A stretch of DNA of 46,001 nt from Reclinomonas americana ATCC 50394 (GCA_048213135.1 PS015220.1:1837-47837); one strand, 5' to 3'. Positions 21,906 to 33,076 are shown, counted from the stretch's first letter. Notes: generated by a model from the letters alone, not told the origin. Numbers and translations: made by a program.

Positions 21906-22760
21906 GCTCCTGACTTCCGGTCGTTGCAGCGACTCGGACTCGCCCCACGCCGTGGTGGCGCGGGAGAACGTCGGCGCAGAAGTCTCCTGATCGCGGCCAT
22001 TCAACGCCAGGTAAGTGTGCGTCACAGTGTTGCTCTTGACTTCCGGTCGTTGCAGGGACTCAGACTCGCCCCATGCCGTGGTGGCACGGGAGAACGTCGG
22101 CGCAGAAGTCTCCTGATCGCGGCCGTTGAGCGCCAGGTACGTGTGCGTCACCGTGTTGCTCTTGACCTCAGGGCGTTGCAGCGACTCAGACTCGCCCCAT
22201 GCCGTGGTGGCGCGGGAGAACGTCGGCGCAGAAGTCTCCTGATCGCGGCCATTCAACGCCAGGTACGTGTGCGTCACAGTGTTGCTCTTGACCTCAGGGC
22301 GTTGCAGCGACTCAGACTCGCCCCACGCCGAGGTGGCGCGAGAGAACGTCGGCGCAGAAGTTTCCTGATCGCGGCCATTGAGCGCCAGGTAAGTGTGCGT
22401 CACAGTGTTGCTCTTGACCTCCGGTCGCTGCAGGGACTCGGACTCGCCCCACGCCGAGGTGGCGCGAGAGAACGTCGGCGCAGAAGTCTCCTGATCGCGG
22501 CCATTCAACGCCAGGTACGTGTGCGTCACAGTGTTGCTCTTGACCTCAGGGCGTTGCAGCGACTCAGACTCGCCCCACGCCGAAGCGCTGTGCGAGAACG
22601 TAGGCGCAGAAGTCTCCTGATCGCGGCCATTGAGCGCCAAGTACGTGTGCGTCACCGTGTTGCTCTTGACCTCCGGTCGTTGCAGTGACTCAGACTCGCC
22701 CCACGCCGATGTGGCGCGAGAGAACGTCGGCGCAGCAGTCTCCTGATCGCGGCCATTGAG
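21906..22760 (-). repeat. Coding tandem array, 126-bp (42-residue) unit, minus strand
   Basis: About seven copies lie head to tail with exactly 126-base spacing; the conserved TGATCGCGGCC recurs at 21988, 22114, 22240 and so on. The minus strand reads TAWGESESLQRPEVKSNTVT, HTYLALNGRDQETSAPTFSR per unit with few substitutions, mostly synonymous or conservative (ATTAW, ATSAW, SASAW). The opposite strand is also open but its reading is compositionally biased (RRRRSLLIAA). The same peptide is encoded on the plus strand from 22814, which identifies this frame as the real one and shows the array changes orientation. It is probably a filamentous or microtubule-associated repeat protein; the family is unknown. 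Confidence 0.9.
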
Positions 22761-22813
22761 NNNNNNNNNNNNNNNNNNNNNNNNNNNNNNNNNNNNNNNN
22801 NNNNNNNNNNNNN
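22761..22813. other. Assembly gap (53 N) at an orientation switch
   Basis: Repeat units run on the minus strand to its left and on the plus strand to its right. Confidence 0.99.
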
Positions 22814-23352
22814 AACACTGTGACGCACACGTACCTGGCGTTGAATGGCCGCGATCAGGAGACTTCTGCGCCGACATTCTCCCGCGCCACCACGGCATGG
22901 GGCGAGTCGGAGTCGCTGCAACGACCGGAGGTCAAGAGCAACACGGTGACGCACACGTACTTGGCGCTCAACGACCGCGACCAGGATTCTTCGGTGTGTG
23001 GACCTTCTGCCTCGCTCTTCCTATCACTGCGATTCTCGATTTCTCACTGCTTTCTCCCCCGCAGGTTGCTCCACCGTCCAAGTTTTACAAGTATCCGTTC
23101 AACGAGACCGCCCCGCAGCGTCCACCTGCTCGGCGGCCGTACTATGGAGATGCGCTCGGATACATTGATCCGATGCGCGAGCGCGACGTCCAGACAACGA
23201 CGAAGCCAGATTGCGGCGTGGCACTGTCAAAGCCGTTCCACTGGGAGCAGCATTTCCGCAATCGTGGAATCTACGTCCCGGTGTACTACGCGGAGGAGGA
23301 GAATGTTGACGCGCAAGCACATAAGAAGCTTTCGCGTCCGCTTCCGCAGTAG
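22814..23352 (+). CDS. C-terminal part of the 42-residue-repeat protein
   Basis: The sequence opens inside a repeat unit and continues through just over one unit on the plus strand (VTHTYLALNGRDQETS, RPEVKSNTVTHTYLALNDRD). A 71-base intron at 22994-23064 (donor GTGTGT, acceptor CCCCGCAG) joins it to a unique C-terminal exon. That exon has VAPPSKFYKYPFNETAPQRP, RPYYGDALGYIDPMRERDVQ, SKPFHWEQHFRNRGIYVPVY and ends KKLSRPLPQ. Short aromatic/proline motifs between tandem repeats recall ciliary microtubule inner or associated proteins, but this is only an impression. The N-terminus is missing. Confidence 0.8.
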
Positions 23353-23478
23353 TGGAGGTTGGGTTACTATCATTATCAGCAAGTAAGAAAGAGGTGTTTG
23401 CTGTGTGCAGAAATGTGAGGAAAAGAAACGAATCGTTAATGAATTGAAAGAGTTAATTTGCTAGCCGATATATACTTG

Positions 23479-26400
23479 TCATTCGTTGGCCCAACACATC
23501 AGCCTTCCGTCGACACTGCAGGTGACCAACTGCGGAAACAGCGGATTGAAGTCTACGTCGGTGACGGCCTCGGTGTGTCCCTGATACTTGTGNNNNNNNN
23601 NNNNNNNNNNNNNNNNNNNNNNNNNNNNNNNNNNNNNNNNNNNNNNNNNNNNNNNNNNNNNNNNNNNNNNNNNNNNNNNNNNNNNNNNNNNNNNNNNNNN
23701 NNNNNNNNNNNNNNNNNNNNNNNNNNNNNNNNNNNNNNNNNNNNNNNNNNNNNNNNNNNNNNNNNNNNNNNNNNNNNNNNNNNNNNNNNNNNNNNNNNNN
23801 NNNNNNNNNNNNNNNNNNNNNNNNNNNNNNNNNNNNNNNNNNNNNNNNNNNNNNNNNNNNNNNNNNNNNNNNNNNNNNNNNNNNNNNNNNNNNNNNNNNN
23901 NNNNNNNNNNNNNNNNNNNNNNNNNNNNNNNNNNNNNNNNNNNNNNNNNNNNNNNNNNNNNNNNTACCACCGACGCCGAGCTCAGGTCGTACAAGTAGGC
24001 ACACTTGTTCTCCGAACCGCACGCAATGTAGCGCTGGCACGGCGAGAATCGCGCCCCGATAGACAATGCGCGATGCACATGCGAGGTGTACCGGCAGACG
24101 GAGCGCTCTGCTCGCAAGTCCCACAGCTTGATGGTGCCGTCGGGAGCCGTCGAAAGGAACAGATTCATCGCGGAGTCGTCGCTGACGGCCGCAAAACGAG
24201 AGCCCTCATTCAAGCGCAAGCACGATGCAGGCTTGCCGTGAGTCGCATCAATGCACCTACATCACGCCTGATGAGTACACACAGAAGCGCCGGCGCCAGC
24301 AACAATTCACACTCACCGCGAGTACGCTGCGGTGGCCACGTCGTACACATAAATTTTCTTGTCTGAGCCAGCCACGAACCACAAATCTGGTAACAACGGT
24401 GTTGTCAGAGTGTGCAACGGAGAGACGGTGCGAGGGACTGCGTGTCGGCGAAACTGGAGAGGAGTGCATTGGCGCACGCAAAGGCTGCGACATTCTGACA
24501 CGGCAACACCAGCTCGTGTGCCAACTTGCACTTGTTATTCAAGAGCCTGTGAGGTGGTGGTGATTCAGTCAAAAGTACAGCAACTCGACCACAGCAGCAG
24601 CAACAATCTGCACCTCTTGGCGTCGTCCTGCGGTGTTGACTCGATGGCATACTTGTACAACAACACACTGGGACCCGCGGCCAGCACTACAAACTTGTCG
24701 CGGTAGTAGAATGCAGCGTCCCGCACTTCGTGTCGAAACTCTTCGTTCCACAGAGTGGGCTGTCGGCAGTGAAAGCGTGAGCACGCAATTCATAGCCCTC
24801 TCCGTGTAACACCACCACCGTACCTTGGACTGTGAGGGCACATTGCCGCCCACTGTATCGATGCAAAGCATCGGATCGCTTCGGCGAGACAAGTCCCAAA
24901 TGCGCGCCGACTTGTCCATGCTGCTGGTGACCACGTACGTGCGGTCGTGACTGAAGCCCGCATTCGTGACCGGGCTGTTGTGGCCTGAGAAAAGATAGTG
25001 AGCAGAACACCTCGAAACGAGCACGCCTGTCCACACACCTGCGCACGAAGCCCCTTCGCCGCGGTACCTGGAGAGCGGCATCTTGAGCAATCGCGCCGTC
25101 CCATCACTCGACGCAGTCACCAATCTTGAACCATCATCTGCCACAACCCAGAGGAGACGTCGGTCACGCGAAATGCACTCGCAAATCCAACGTCAACGCA
25201 ACTGGAAAAGTTGACCCGACAAATGGCGCCGTTATGCGGTAGTTCGTCATCAGCGAGATCACTCTCCTCTTGCAACATGGTGGGTGGCAGCGATTGCATC
25301 GGATACTGACGAAGTGTGCTGTAGCATTATCACAAGTTTGACAAGGGTGAGTCGCCTTGCAAAGCAACAAACACGCACGAGAAACGTGCATACCGCGGAG
25401 GCAGCTCGCCGGCAGAAGTCGCAGCCGCCGATTTCCTCGCCGCTGCGCGCGCCTTTTTCGCACTGCTCAACCACTTGGCGGCTTCTGGCGCGGAGCCATA
25501 TCCTGAGCTTTTCACCTTGCTATGGAACATGACCGGCATGTCCTTGACTACGGTGTTCTTCTTGCCGCTGCTGGCGGCCGCGCTGCCCTTGATGCTGCCA
25601 CGCCGACTGGCACCCGAGCGAGTCGACGAGGGGCGTGAACTGGACGCCGACGATGCAACAGACGAAGCCGTTGGCGGAGGCACTCGCGGCACAAGGTCTC
25701 GCTGCAACGATTCCGGCAGCGGAGCAGTGGCGAGCAGCGACAAGTGCGCATACTGCGCATCCTCGCCAGCAGACGACACGGCCGAGCGCCCACTTGCCTG
25801 GCGCACTGAGGGCGATGTCGAGCGTGACCGTCGGCCGCTGGCTCCCGACGACGACCCGCCATCCTCACCACCTCTAGCTTCTGAATACACGCTCTGCAGC
25901 ATAATACACGTGCACGTCATGTCAGTGAGCTTTCAACAGGCAGTCGTCGGTATGGTTTTCTCACTGGTACTGACCATCTGAATGCGCTTCACGTACACGG
26001 CCGACTTGGGGCGATGAGATCGCGGTGGTCTGCCTGCGCCGTGCGGACGCTTCTCGCCTGCAGGACCAGCTTCGGTCACAGCACGTGCCTCTTGTGCCCT
26101 CCGACCCGCGTCATCGTCGCTGTCTTCGTCATCTTCGTACTCGTCATCGTCGTCCCCGTCCTCGCCGTATCCCTCCCGATAACCATCTCCATCCTCAGCA
26201 TCGTCGTAGTCGCTACCGTCGTCCTGCTCAGCTCGCTCGGCATCACCACCGCCGTCGTCGTCGTAATCAACATGCGTTGCAGCAGTGACAGCTGTTACTG
26301 GCGCAGGAGCAGGGAGTAGTGGTTCGCGCCGAATCGGCGGCCAGAGGGGCACAGTCGAGACTGCCAGCAGCGGGTGGAAGGCAGAACATGTTGCCACGGT

Positions 26401-27976
26401 CATGCGATTCTGCTCAAACGATGCACACACGCACTGCGTTGGTCGAAGGCTCCCCCTCTCTCTCACGGTCGAGCACTCACAACAACGCAACAGTGGCCGG
26501 ATCGAAGGCCAGAGCAGCTGAAGAAATGTGGTCCAACTCCTCGATCTCCGACGTCGACTGCGGGGTGGTTGGTTCGCCACCTGCACGTGACACACGCAGT
26601 AACGTACCCATATACAGCCGCCAGTGACAAGCGTACCCAGTGAAGCGCAACTGGCAGTGTAGTACACGGCATTCTCCACCATCTCAATCTCGTAGCTTCG
26701 GGTGTTGATCACCAAGACGCTTTGCGGGCACACAGCAACGAGCTTCGAAGCCGATCGACTGTGTTGAACAATTCAGTGCGCGACTTCGACGACGGGAAGA
26801 GCAAGCGATTCGCGCACGCACCGACCGCCGGGTATGAGATGCTCATCGATGCGGTGGGCATACTGCAACGACAAGATGGGAAACGAGAAGTCGGCCAGAC
26901 GGACACCGACCACGGGGTCCCCTGCACGCGCACAATCGAACAACCTCAGTCCGCAAGAAAGCGCAGCGCCACAGAATGACAAGTAAGACGCCCACCAATG
27001 TTGTGAATATTTGACGTGGACCCAGTGCCGCTGCCATTGCCACCACCACCACCACCACCACCACCGTCGGTGCGACGATCGGCTGACGCCTGTTGCTTCC
27101 AAGCCGGAGTACTGGATACCACCACATACTCACCTGCAACAATACAGGTTGAGTGCGTGCTTGGTGCACGTGTGCGTGTGACTGGCTCAACTTTCGCGCG
27201 CCGCAGCAGCTCGTTTCGCAGCATCGCGCTTATCTCGCCGACTGAATTCATACGCTGTCTCCAACGCGTACAGCTCCACGCTGCCACCCGGCACCATTTC
27301 GTAGAATCGGATCTTGCCGTCCTCCGCACCAACCGCGAAACGAGCGAGATCAGGCGCCGCAGCAATCGAAATCAGTGGCGATGCTGCCGCGCTCGCTGTT
27401 AGGCTCCACGCCAAGCACAGGAAAGGAGGGAGCTGGCACAAGAGACGCAACACGACAGGATGCCAGACTGGTACAGCAGCACGCGGGAGCTCCAGTCAAA
27501 CACCTAGCACGGCGTGAGCACGCACGGACTGCAAGAAAATAGCAACAGTCGAGCTCCACACACCTTGAACGTGCGATCTTCCGACACCGTGACAATATGG
27601 TACGCATCGCCTACGGTGCACACGCACGCTGCGTTGACCCGCCCCGAGTGACCCTCGAGTTGTCCAACCGCTTCCCGCCGCTGCGAACATCGACCATCGG
27701 TGAGCCCCCCNNNNNNNNNNNNNNNNNNNNNNNNNNNNNNNNNNNNNNNNNNNNNNNNNNNNNNNNNNNNNNNNNNNNNNNNNNNNNNNNNNNNNNNNNN
27801 CGTTTGTGTGTGTGTTTGTGTGTGCGCGTCTGGTGTTGTGTTGCACTGGCCACGGCGGAGGTGTAGAGAAGCGCAGAGTTGCGTGCCGTCCATGCCCACG
27901 ACTTATGTTTCTTGTCGTTGGGCGGTCGGCATGCCTCTGCGGCCTCGCAGCCGCCAGTGCACACCACCATGACCAT
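23479..27976 (-). CDS. WDR27: WD40 protein, WDR27 orthologue (5' end uncertain)
   Basis: Pieces follow WDR27 in order: LEGHSGRVNAACVC, VSEDRTFK spliced to VFDWSSRVLLYQSGIL, LARFAVGAEDGKIRFYE, SKLVAVCPQSVLVINTRSYE, an acidic Asp/Glu tract, the WDR27-specific VMFHSKVKSSGYGSAPEA, SRLVTASSDGTARLLKM, FSGHNSPVTNAGFSHDRTYV, FYYRDKFVVLAAGPSVLLYK, GTIKLWDLRAERSVCRY, RFSPCQRYIACGSENKCAYL and finally HTEAVTDVDFNPLFPQLVTC with SVDGRLMCWANE. This predicts two beta-propellers joined by a disordered acidic linker. WDR27's molecular role is poorly known. Two gaps (23593-23964, 27711-27800) remove parts of the last and first propellers. The start at MVMVVCTGGCEAA is provisional, since the expected N-terminal WD repeats are not all visible. 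Confidence 0.88.
23593..23964. other. Assembly gap (372 N) inside WDR27
   Basis: The gap falls between YLYDLSSASVV and HKYQGHTEAVTD, which are neighbouring WD strands in this family, so it is probably mostly intron. Confidence 0.99.
27711..27800. other. Assembly gap (90 N) in the 5' part of WDR27
   Basis: Flanked by a G-run and a (GT)n/(CA)n tract, typical of a microsatellite that broke the assembly. The first WD40 blades expected upstream are not fully found, so the true missing length may exceed 90. Confidence 0.99.
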
Positions 27977-28187
27977 CACACCACTACCACTACTTGTACG
28001 CCGCCGGCTTTCGCCTGACTGAGGGGGATCACGGACTTGCACCCGCAGTGCAGGTGGTCAGCGCCCTGCTGTGCCACTCTGACAGTCTCGATCATATCAA
28101 GTACACGATACAGAAAGTAAAAAAACACAAAGTGGAAAGAAACCAAGACCTTCCATCTCTTTGCAGAAAGGTGCAGTTGTCTTCTAG

Positions 28188-28671
28188 ATGAAGGGCAACG
28201 AACAACGTCGTCGTGTCCTTTTCACCGACCTGTCCCCCATTCACGATCCCATTCACGACGAAATGGCCACTGCTGCCAGCGACACCACACCGCCGGAGGA
28301 GGCGCGTGACACTCCGCTGACGGCCGAGATGCGCCCAGAGCCACGATCACGTCTCGATTCACTGCCGTGTGAGCGTGCATCCGCGTGGTCGGCCGGCATC
28401 TGGGCAGTGGGCGGCAGTCTCCTCGGCCTCACGGTGGCCACGGCACGATACGGTGTGTGTGTGTGTGTGTGTGCTTATGTGTCACAGCGTACGAGCTCAT
28501 CTGCTCATCTCTCTCACAGGTGATCGGTGGACTGGTCGGCGAGTCCGCGTGCATGCACTGGTCGGAGCGGTGCTGGGCGGAGCTGCAGGCTACCTCAGAG
28601 TGCAGCTGTTTGAGCCCGTGTGTTCGCGGGAGAACCGCGAGCGTCTAGAGGGCAAGGAGTACAGCAGATGA
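28188..28671 (+). CDS. Small two-helix membrane protein
   Basis: Starts MKGNEQRRRVLFTDLSPIH (an inner MATAASDTTPPEEARDTPLT is an alternative start). After a hydrophilic head the first hydrophobic segment is SAGIWAVGGSLLGLTVATARYG. An intron with a perfect (GT)n donor tract (28454 on) joins phase 1 to DRWTGRRVRVHALVGAVLGG, AAGYLRVQLFEPVCSRENRE and ends LEGKEYSR. The glycine-rich hairpin with a basic loop resembles small organellar membrane proteins, but I recognise no family. It ends only 23 bases from the convergent gene at 28695. Confidence 0.7.
28454..28473 (+). repeat. (GT)n tract at a 5' splice site
   Basis: An uninterrupted GT dinucleotide run begins exactly at the intron boundary of the two-helix membrane protein gene. 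Similar tracts start introns at 16672 (FPGS) and 18628. Confidence 0.85.
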
Positions 28672-28694
28672 CATTGTAGCACTCTTTCTTTTTT

Positions 28695-31096
28695 TTATGC
28701 GTCAACAGAGATGTCGTCTGGCAAGCCCATGCGCACCGACTGGCCCTTCACGTTGGTGAACTTGGCGCCGTAGGACATGCCAATGACGGTCTTGAAGCGC
28801 AGCAGCTGCGCCTGCGTGAGGTAGCGTGCGTTGAGATCTTGCAGACCGCCAGTGAGCGCCAGCATTGTCGTCATCTTGGCGTCCCAGGTGACCAGCGGGC
28901 ACACCACTTGCGGCGCAGTGAGCCGCACCGACTCGGCCGAGCCGTACTTGGTCTGCGTCTGCGGGTGGCTCTGCAGGGTGGCCAGGTGCCACGCCAGACC
29001 CGTGGCCTCGTCCGCGAGAATGGTGGGGAAGGTGGCGTACTGCGAGCACGAGTTTTGGATGAGAGGGGAGACAAGAGACGCTCGTTGTCGACAAGCGCAA
29101 CTGGAGTGACAATCACTTCGGAGGTGCACGACTCAAAGGCGAGGGGCGCCACACCGGAGTCACTGGCGTAGTACATGTTGGGATCGGCGCCCACGTTGAC
29201 CGAGGCATGCATGCCCGGCGTCTTGTTCATCACCGAATTCCACGTGCGCGCCTTTTCCGCGTTGGTGAAAACATCGCGCACCAGCTGGATCGACATGTAC
29301 GGCAACTCCATCAACTTCCACTGCTCGTGGCTGTGGTATCGCGGTGAGATGGGAAGGAGAGGGGGGAGGAGGAGGCAGGGGGTGAGTCGATTGATGTGAT
29401 ACCTGGAGAACCACCAGCCACGGGGCAGGGAGACAACGCCGGCTGGCGTCGTAAAGTCCACTTGCTGCAACTTGTACAGCTTGGTGGACCACAGCAGACT
29501 GCGGTCGGTCTCGTTGAAGTCGCCAAAGAGATCGAGGAACACCGTGTACAAGTCGCCTGCGAGAGAGAGAAGAGAGACAGAAGTGAGGGGAAAACGCCAT
29601 GCACTATTCTCCTCTCTCTCCCATCACGCCACACTCACTGATGGGAACAGCGCTGCAGGCATCATAGACAGCGAGTACGAGTGTGTGCAAGGAGGGAAAT
29701 CTACTCTCACTCTCCTCAAGCAATCATGTCCTCCTCCTCCCAAGAAAATTTTGCTGACTGTGAGAGTGCTTCACGCACCATGGGCGGGAATACATGTATG
29801 TACAAGAGAGAAAGAAGCGAAGCACCGCACAGAAAAACTGAAACACTGACGGTAATCCACTCTTACTCCCCCCTCTTTCAACTTCCTCCTTCTCCCCCAC
29901 GCCGGTTTCGCTGACTGAGAGGGCGCTTCACGCATCCAGAAAACGAGATACGAGGAAACGGAGCACAGTGTGCAGGCAAATCTCACTCTTCCCCAACAAT
30001 CCCCCCCAATCCTCCTCAGCCCATCCTTCCCCCATATCCACGCACCCTCGTAGAAATCATCCAACCACGAGCCCGGTGACTCAGCGTAATAGTTGGCGGC
30101 CGTCGGCTGCGCCTTCATGTCGCGAATCTTGGTGACGGTGCGCACATTGCCGTTGCCCTCGTAGAAAATGGGACGGGCGTTGCGGATGAGCTGCTGGAAC
30201 TTGGCCTCGTAGCGTGCGGCCAGCGCATGCTGTCGCAAGTCCCCCAGCACATTGTAGGCGGCGAAAATGGCCCACAGCCACTCGCCATTGTCCAGCGCCG
30301 GCACACGGTTCTCCCACCCGTCTTGCGGAAGCACCTGTCCATTCACCGACTTGTACCACGGCAGGTAGCCACCGTAGCCCGGCAACGAGGTGTCAAACTG
30401 CTCGTACGAGTCCATCTTGTGCGAGAGAATGTTGAGCGCCAGCTCCGTCACGTTGCACTGGTGACCGCACGAGCTGGAGAGCAGCAGCTGCGCACGCGCA
30501 TTGCCCGACAATGACAGCGCCAACAGGCCCACATGCACCGTCTCCTTGGACGCGGCGCTCCAGTTGTGCGGACCGCCCACCAGTTCCCTGCGCATCGGAG
30601 ACAAAAAACCACATGAGTGTCGTGGGCAGTCGTGAGAAGGACCGATCACGCATGTACCCGGTGTTCAACTGCGAGCACAGCAAGTGAGCGAGCGACACTT
30701 GACAAGACGGACCGCAAGCAGCACGCAACATCAACTTCGTGCCCGTCGTACGACAAGTACGTCTGCGCATCAAAGGCGACCCCCGCCTGCAAGAAGCGGC
30801 CCTCCCACTCCAGCACACACGCAATGTACCGGTCGCGTGCGCCATTGGTGTTGCTGGCCACGTCACTCGTCTTGAAGTTGCCGGCAAAGTCGTAGGTCGG
30901 GCAGTCCACGCCTATTGCGCGTGATGAGACAGTGATACACACATGCAAGAGAGAGAGAAAGGGAGAGGGAAAGCGTACCCAGGAAATCCAGTGACAGCGC
31001 GTCTTCCGTGATCTGACCGCGCAGCTGATGCGCACTGGTGAGTGAGGCACACAGTGCGAGGAGCAGCAGCAGTGCAGTCACAGCGGGATGTCGCAT
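28695..31096 (-). CDS. Large secreted protein, possibly an alpha/alpha-barrel glycoside hydrolase
   Basis: A signal peptide (MRHPAVTALLLLLALCASLTS) is followed by a mature protein of roughly 560 residues over about eight exons. Recognisable blocks are FLGVDCPTYDFAGNFKTSDV, GPHNWSAASKETVHVGLLAL, GYGGYLPWYKSVNGQVLPQD, GWENRVPALDNGEWLWAIFA, SPGSWLDDFYEG, FLDLFGDFNETDRSLLWSTK, WKLMELPYMSIQLVRDVFTN and LNARYLTQAQLLRFKTVIGM. The dense Trp/Asp/Glu helices with DNGEW and WLDDFYEG suggest an (alpha/alpha)6-type sugar-active enzyme, with GH144/GH162-like beta-1,2-glucanases as the nearest idea. This is a weak inference. Several N-glycosylation sequons (NWS, NVT, NET) fit secretion. One unusually long intron spans 29557-30045. 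Confidence 0.6.
29557..30045 (-). other. Long (489 bp) repeat-bearing intron in the secreted-protein gene
   Basis: Most introns here are under 90 bases. This one contains about three degenerate copies of a ~120-base block, including CTGACTGTGAGAGTGCTTCA near 29754 and CTGACTGAGAGGGCGCTTCA near 29911, plus matching CTCACTCT-CC-TCCTCC stretches. Confidence 0.6.
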
Positions 31097-31402
31097 GATT
31101 GAATTCCACCCACTCACATGAGTGGACGGAATCGGAGTATTTCCAGCTCGTTGTGTTGTTTGGTGAGCACGTGTTGGGTCGATTGTCGAGTGAGAAGAGG
31201 GGAGTGGGGAGAAGAGTGAGCGGGGAGTTGATGCACTTGCTCCTCCTCCTGATCGACTTGTCTGCAATCGCGTCTTTGCGCTTTCTCTCTGTTTCTCTGT
31301 GTGTTGCACATGGCCATGGCGGCTCTCTGTGAGCTCCGAGAACTGACCTGATGCTGCTGCTCTGTGCAGTTATCCCTCATCATCATCATCCTCACGGAAT
31401 CC
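31097..31402. promoter_or_regulatory. Divergent promoter interval (306 bp)
   Basis: Lies between the start codons of the secreted-protein gene (minus) and the nucleotide-sugar dehydrogenase (plus). It is purine/pyrimidine-biased with no clear TATA element. No other gene is seen in it. Confidence 0.4.
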
Positions 31403-32967
31403 ATGGCCTCATCGTCGTCCTCCAGCAACAAGCTCACCGTGATCGGTGAGTGCGTCTCTGTGTCGTTCGCGGACATGTGATCACGACGATCACACGCACG
31501 CAACACCCTTCACTTACTCTGCTGCATCTCTTGTCTGGCTGCACGCGAGAGCATCACTCTCGTCTCTCTTTCACATGCACTGCACCTTCTCCTCCTTGTC
31601 CTCGTCGGTTGAGAACTCAATCCGGCATGCATGCATGCATACACAGGCATCGGTCGTATCGGTTTGTGCTTCTCCCTGTCGTGCGAGCGTGCCGGCTACG
31701 ATGTGCTCGGTGTCGACCTGTCGCCCGTGTACTGCGAGGCACTGAACAACCGCACGTATGTGTCGGACGAGCCGGGCGTCACCGAGTTGCTGCAGTCGTG
31801 CACCAATTTCCGCGCCACCACATCGCTTGCCGAGGTGTGTTCTTGTCGACTCCTGCGAGGATTGGAGTGCAGAACAACTGACTTCTTCATGCTATCTTGT
31901 GATTGGCAGGGACTGGAGTTCGCCGACACGGTGTTTGTGCTGGTGGACACGCCAACGGCTGGTGGCGAGCGTCAGTACGATCACTCGAAGGTGTCGCGTG
32001 TGCTGAGCCAGGTCAATCGTCGCAAGCCCGCCGACAAGCACATTGTGATCTCGTGCACGGTGATGCCGGGCTACATTCGCAACGTGGCGCGCTTCTTGCT
32101 GCGCGACTGCCCCAACGTCACAGTCAACTACAACCCGGCGTTCGTCGCACAGGGCGACATTCTGAAGGGCTACCAAACCGGCGGCTACTTTTCCATGGTG
32201 CTCGTGGGTGCCGACAACGACGCCAGCGCTGCACGGCTAACAGAGATCTACACGGCGCTGGCGCGTGGCTCGACCTCACCGCCCGCCATTTGCCGCATGA
32301 CGCCGGAATCGGCCGAGATCACCAAGCTGGCCTCCAACTGCTTCCGCACCATCAAGATCTCATTTGCGTTGCGTCTCGTCACTTGCATTTTCTGGCTGCC
32401 TCTCTCTCTCTCTCCTTCATGCTTACGTGCGCCGTTGCGTCGACAGAAACATGATTGGCGACATTGCCGATCGGACTCCTGGCGCCGACAAGGACGAAAT
32501 CTCACGTGCTCTCGGCTGCGACGACTCGATCGGACCCAAGTGCATCCGACCCGGCTACGCGTACGGTGGACCGTGCTACCCACGAGACAATGTGGCGCTG
32601 GGTGTGTATGCATCGTCGATTGGTGTGAAGCCGCTGCTGCCGGAGGCCTCGGATCAGTACAATGACTTCCACTCGGATCTCATGTTCCACGACTTGCTGG
32701 CGGAGGATCGCGAGGAAGTTGCGCGCTGCGGTTTATGGTGGTGGTGTTGCCGGTCACTCACCGTACTTGTGCGCGCAGTACCGATTCGAGGACGTGACAT
32801 ACAAGCCGAACTGTGCCGTGCCGATGATTGACAACTCGCCCAAGCTGCGCATTGCCAAGAAGCTGGCCAAGGCTGGCAAGAGGGTGGTGGTGTGCGACCA
32901 TGCAGCGGTGCTCGATGCCGTCATGCAAGAGTTTGGAGACATGTTTGTTTACGAGGAGCGCAAGTAG
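31403..32967 (+). CDS. Nucleotide-sugar dehydrogenase (UDP-glucose/GDP-mannose dehydrogenase family)
   Basis: Starts MASSSSSSNKLTVI, where an intron joins to GIGRIGLCFSLSCERAGYDV, the NAD-binding GxGxxG with DLSP as the ribose-binding acidic end. Then come DTVFVLVDTPTAGG, VISCTVMPGY (family STVxPG), NYNPAFVAQGDILKG, ESAEITKLASNCFRTIKIS, and the catalytic-cysteine block YAYGGPCYPRDN. The C-terminal lobe is short (DVTYKPNCAVPMIDNSPKLR, CDHAAVLDAVMQEFGDMF). The family oxidises NDP-sugars twice to uronic acids for wall or glycan synthesis. The usual GFGGSCFPKD is GGPCYPRD here and the usual NE after the Lys block is NM, so it belongs to a divergent branch and the substrate is unknown. Two introns begin GTTGCG (about 32368 and 32720). 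Confidence 0.88.
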
Positions 32968-33076
32968 GCTTGTGGGAGAGTTGTTTTGTTGAGTGTGTGT
33001 GTGGCTGTTTGTTAGTTTAGATGATGGGTGGTCGTGGTGGTGGATATTCTGCGTTTTAAACGATGATGATGATGGG

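Noticed and set aside
21924-22688. Long plus-strand frame of Arg-rich repeats across the 126-bp array
   Set aside because: It is the antisense of the real frame. The repeat peptide on the minus strand is the one spliced to a unique exon on the plus strand at 22814-23352.
18549-23352. One single gene from the exon at 18549 to the stop at 23352
   Set aside because: A minus-strand coding gene and a strand-flipped repeat array lie between, and four gaps make the order unreliable; kept as two separate features.
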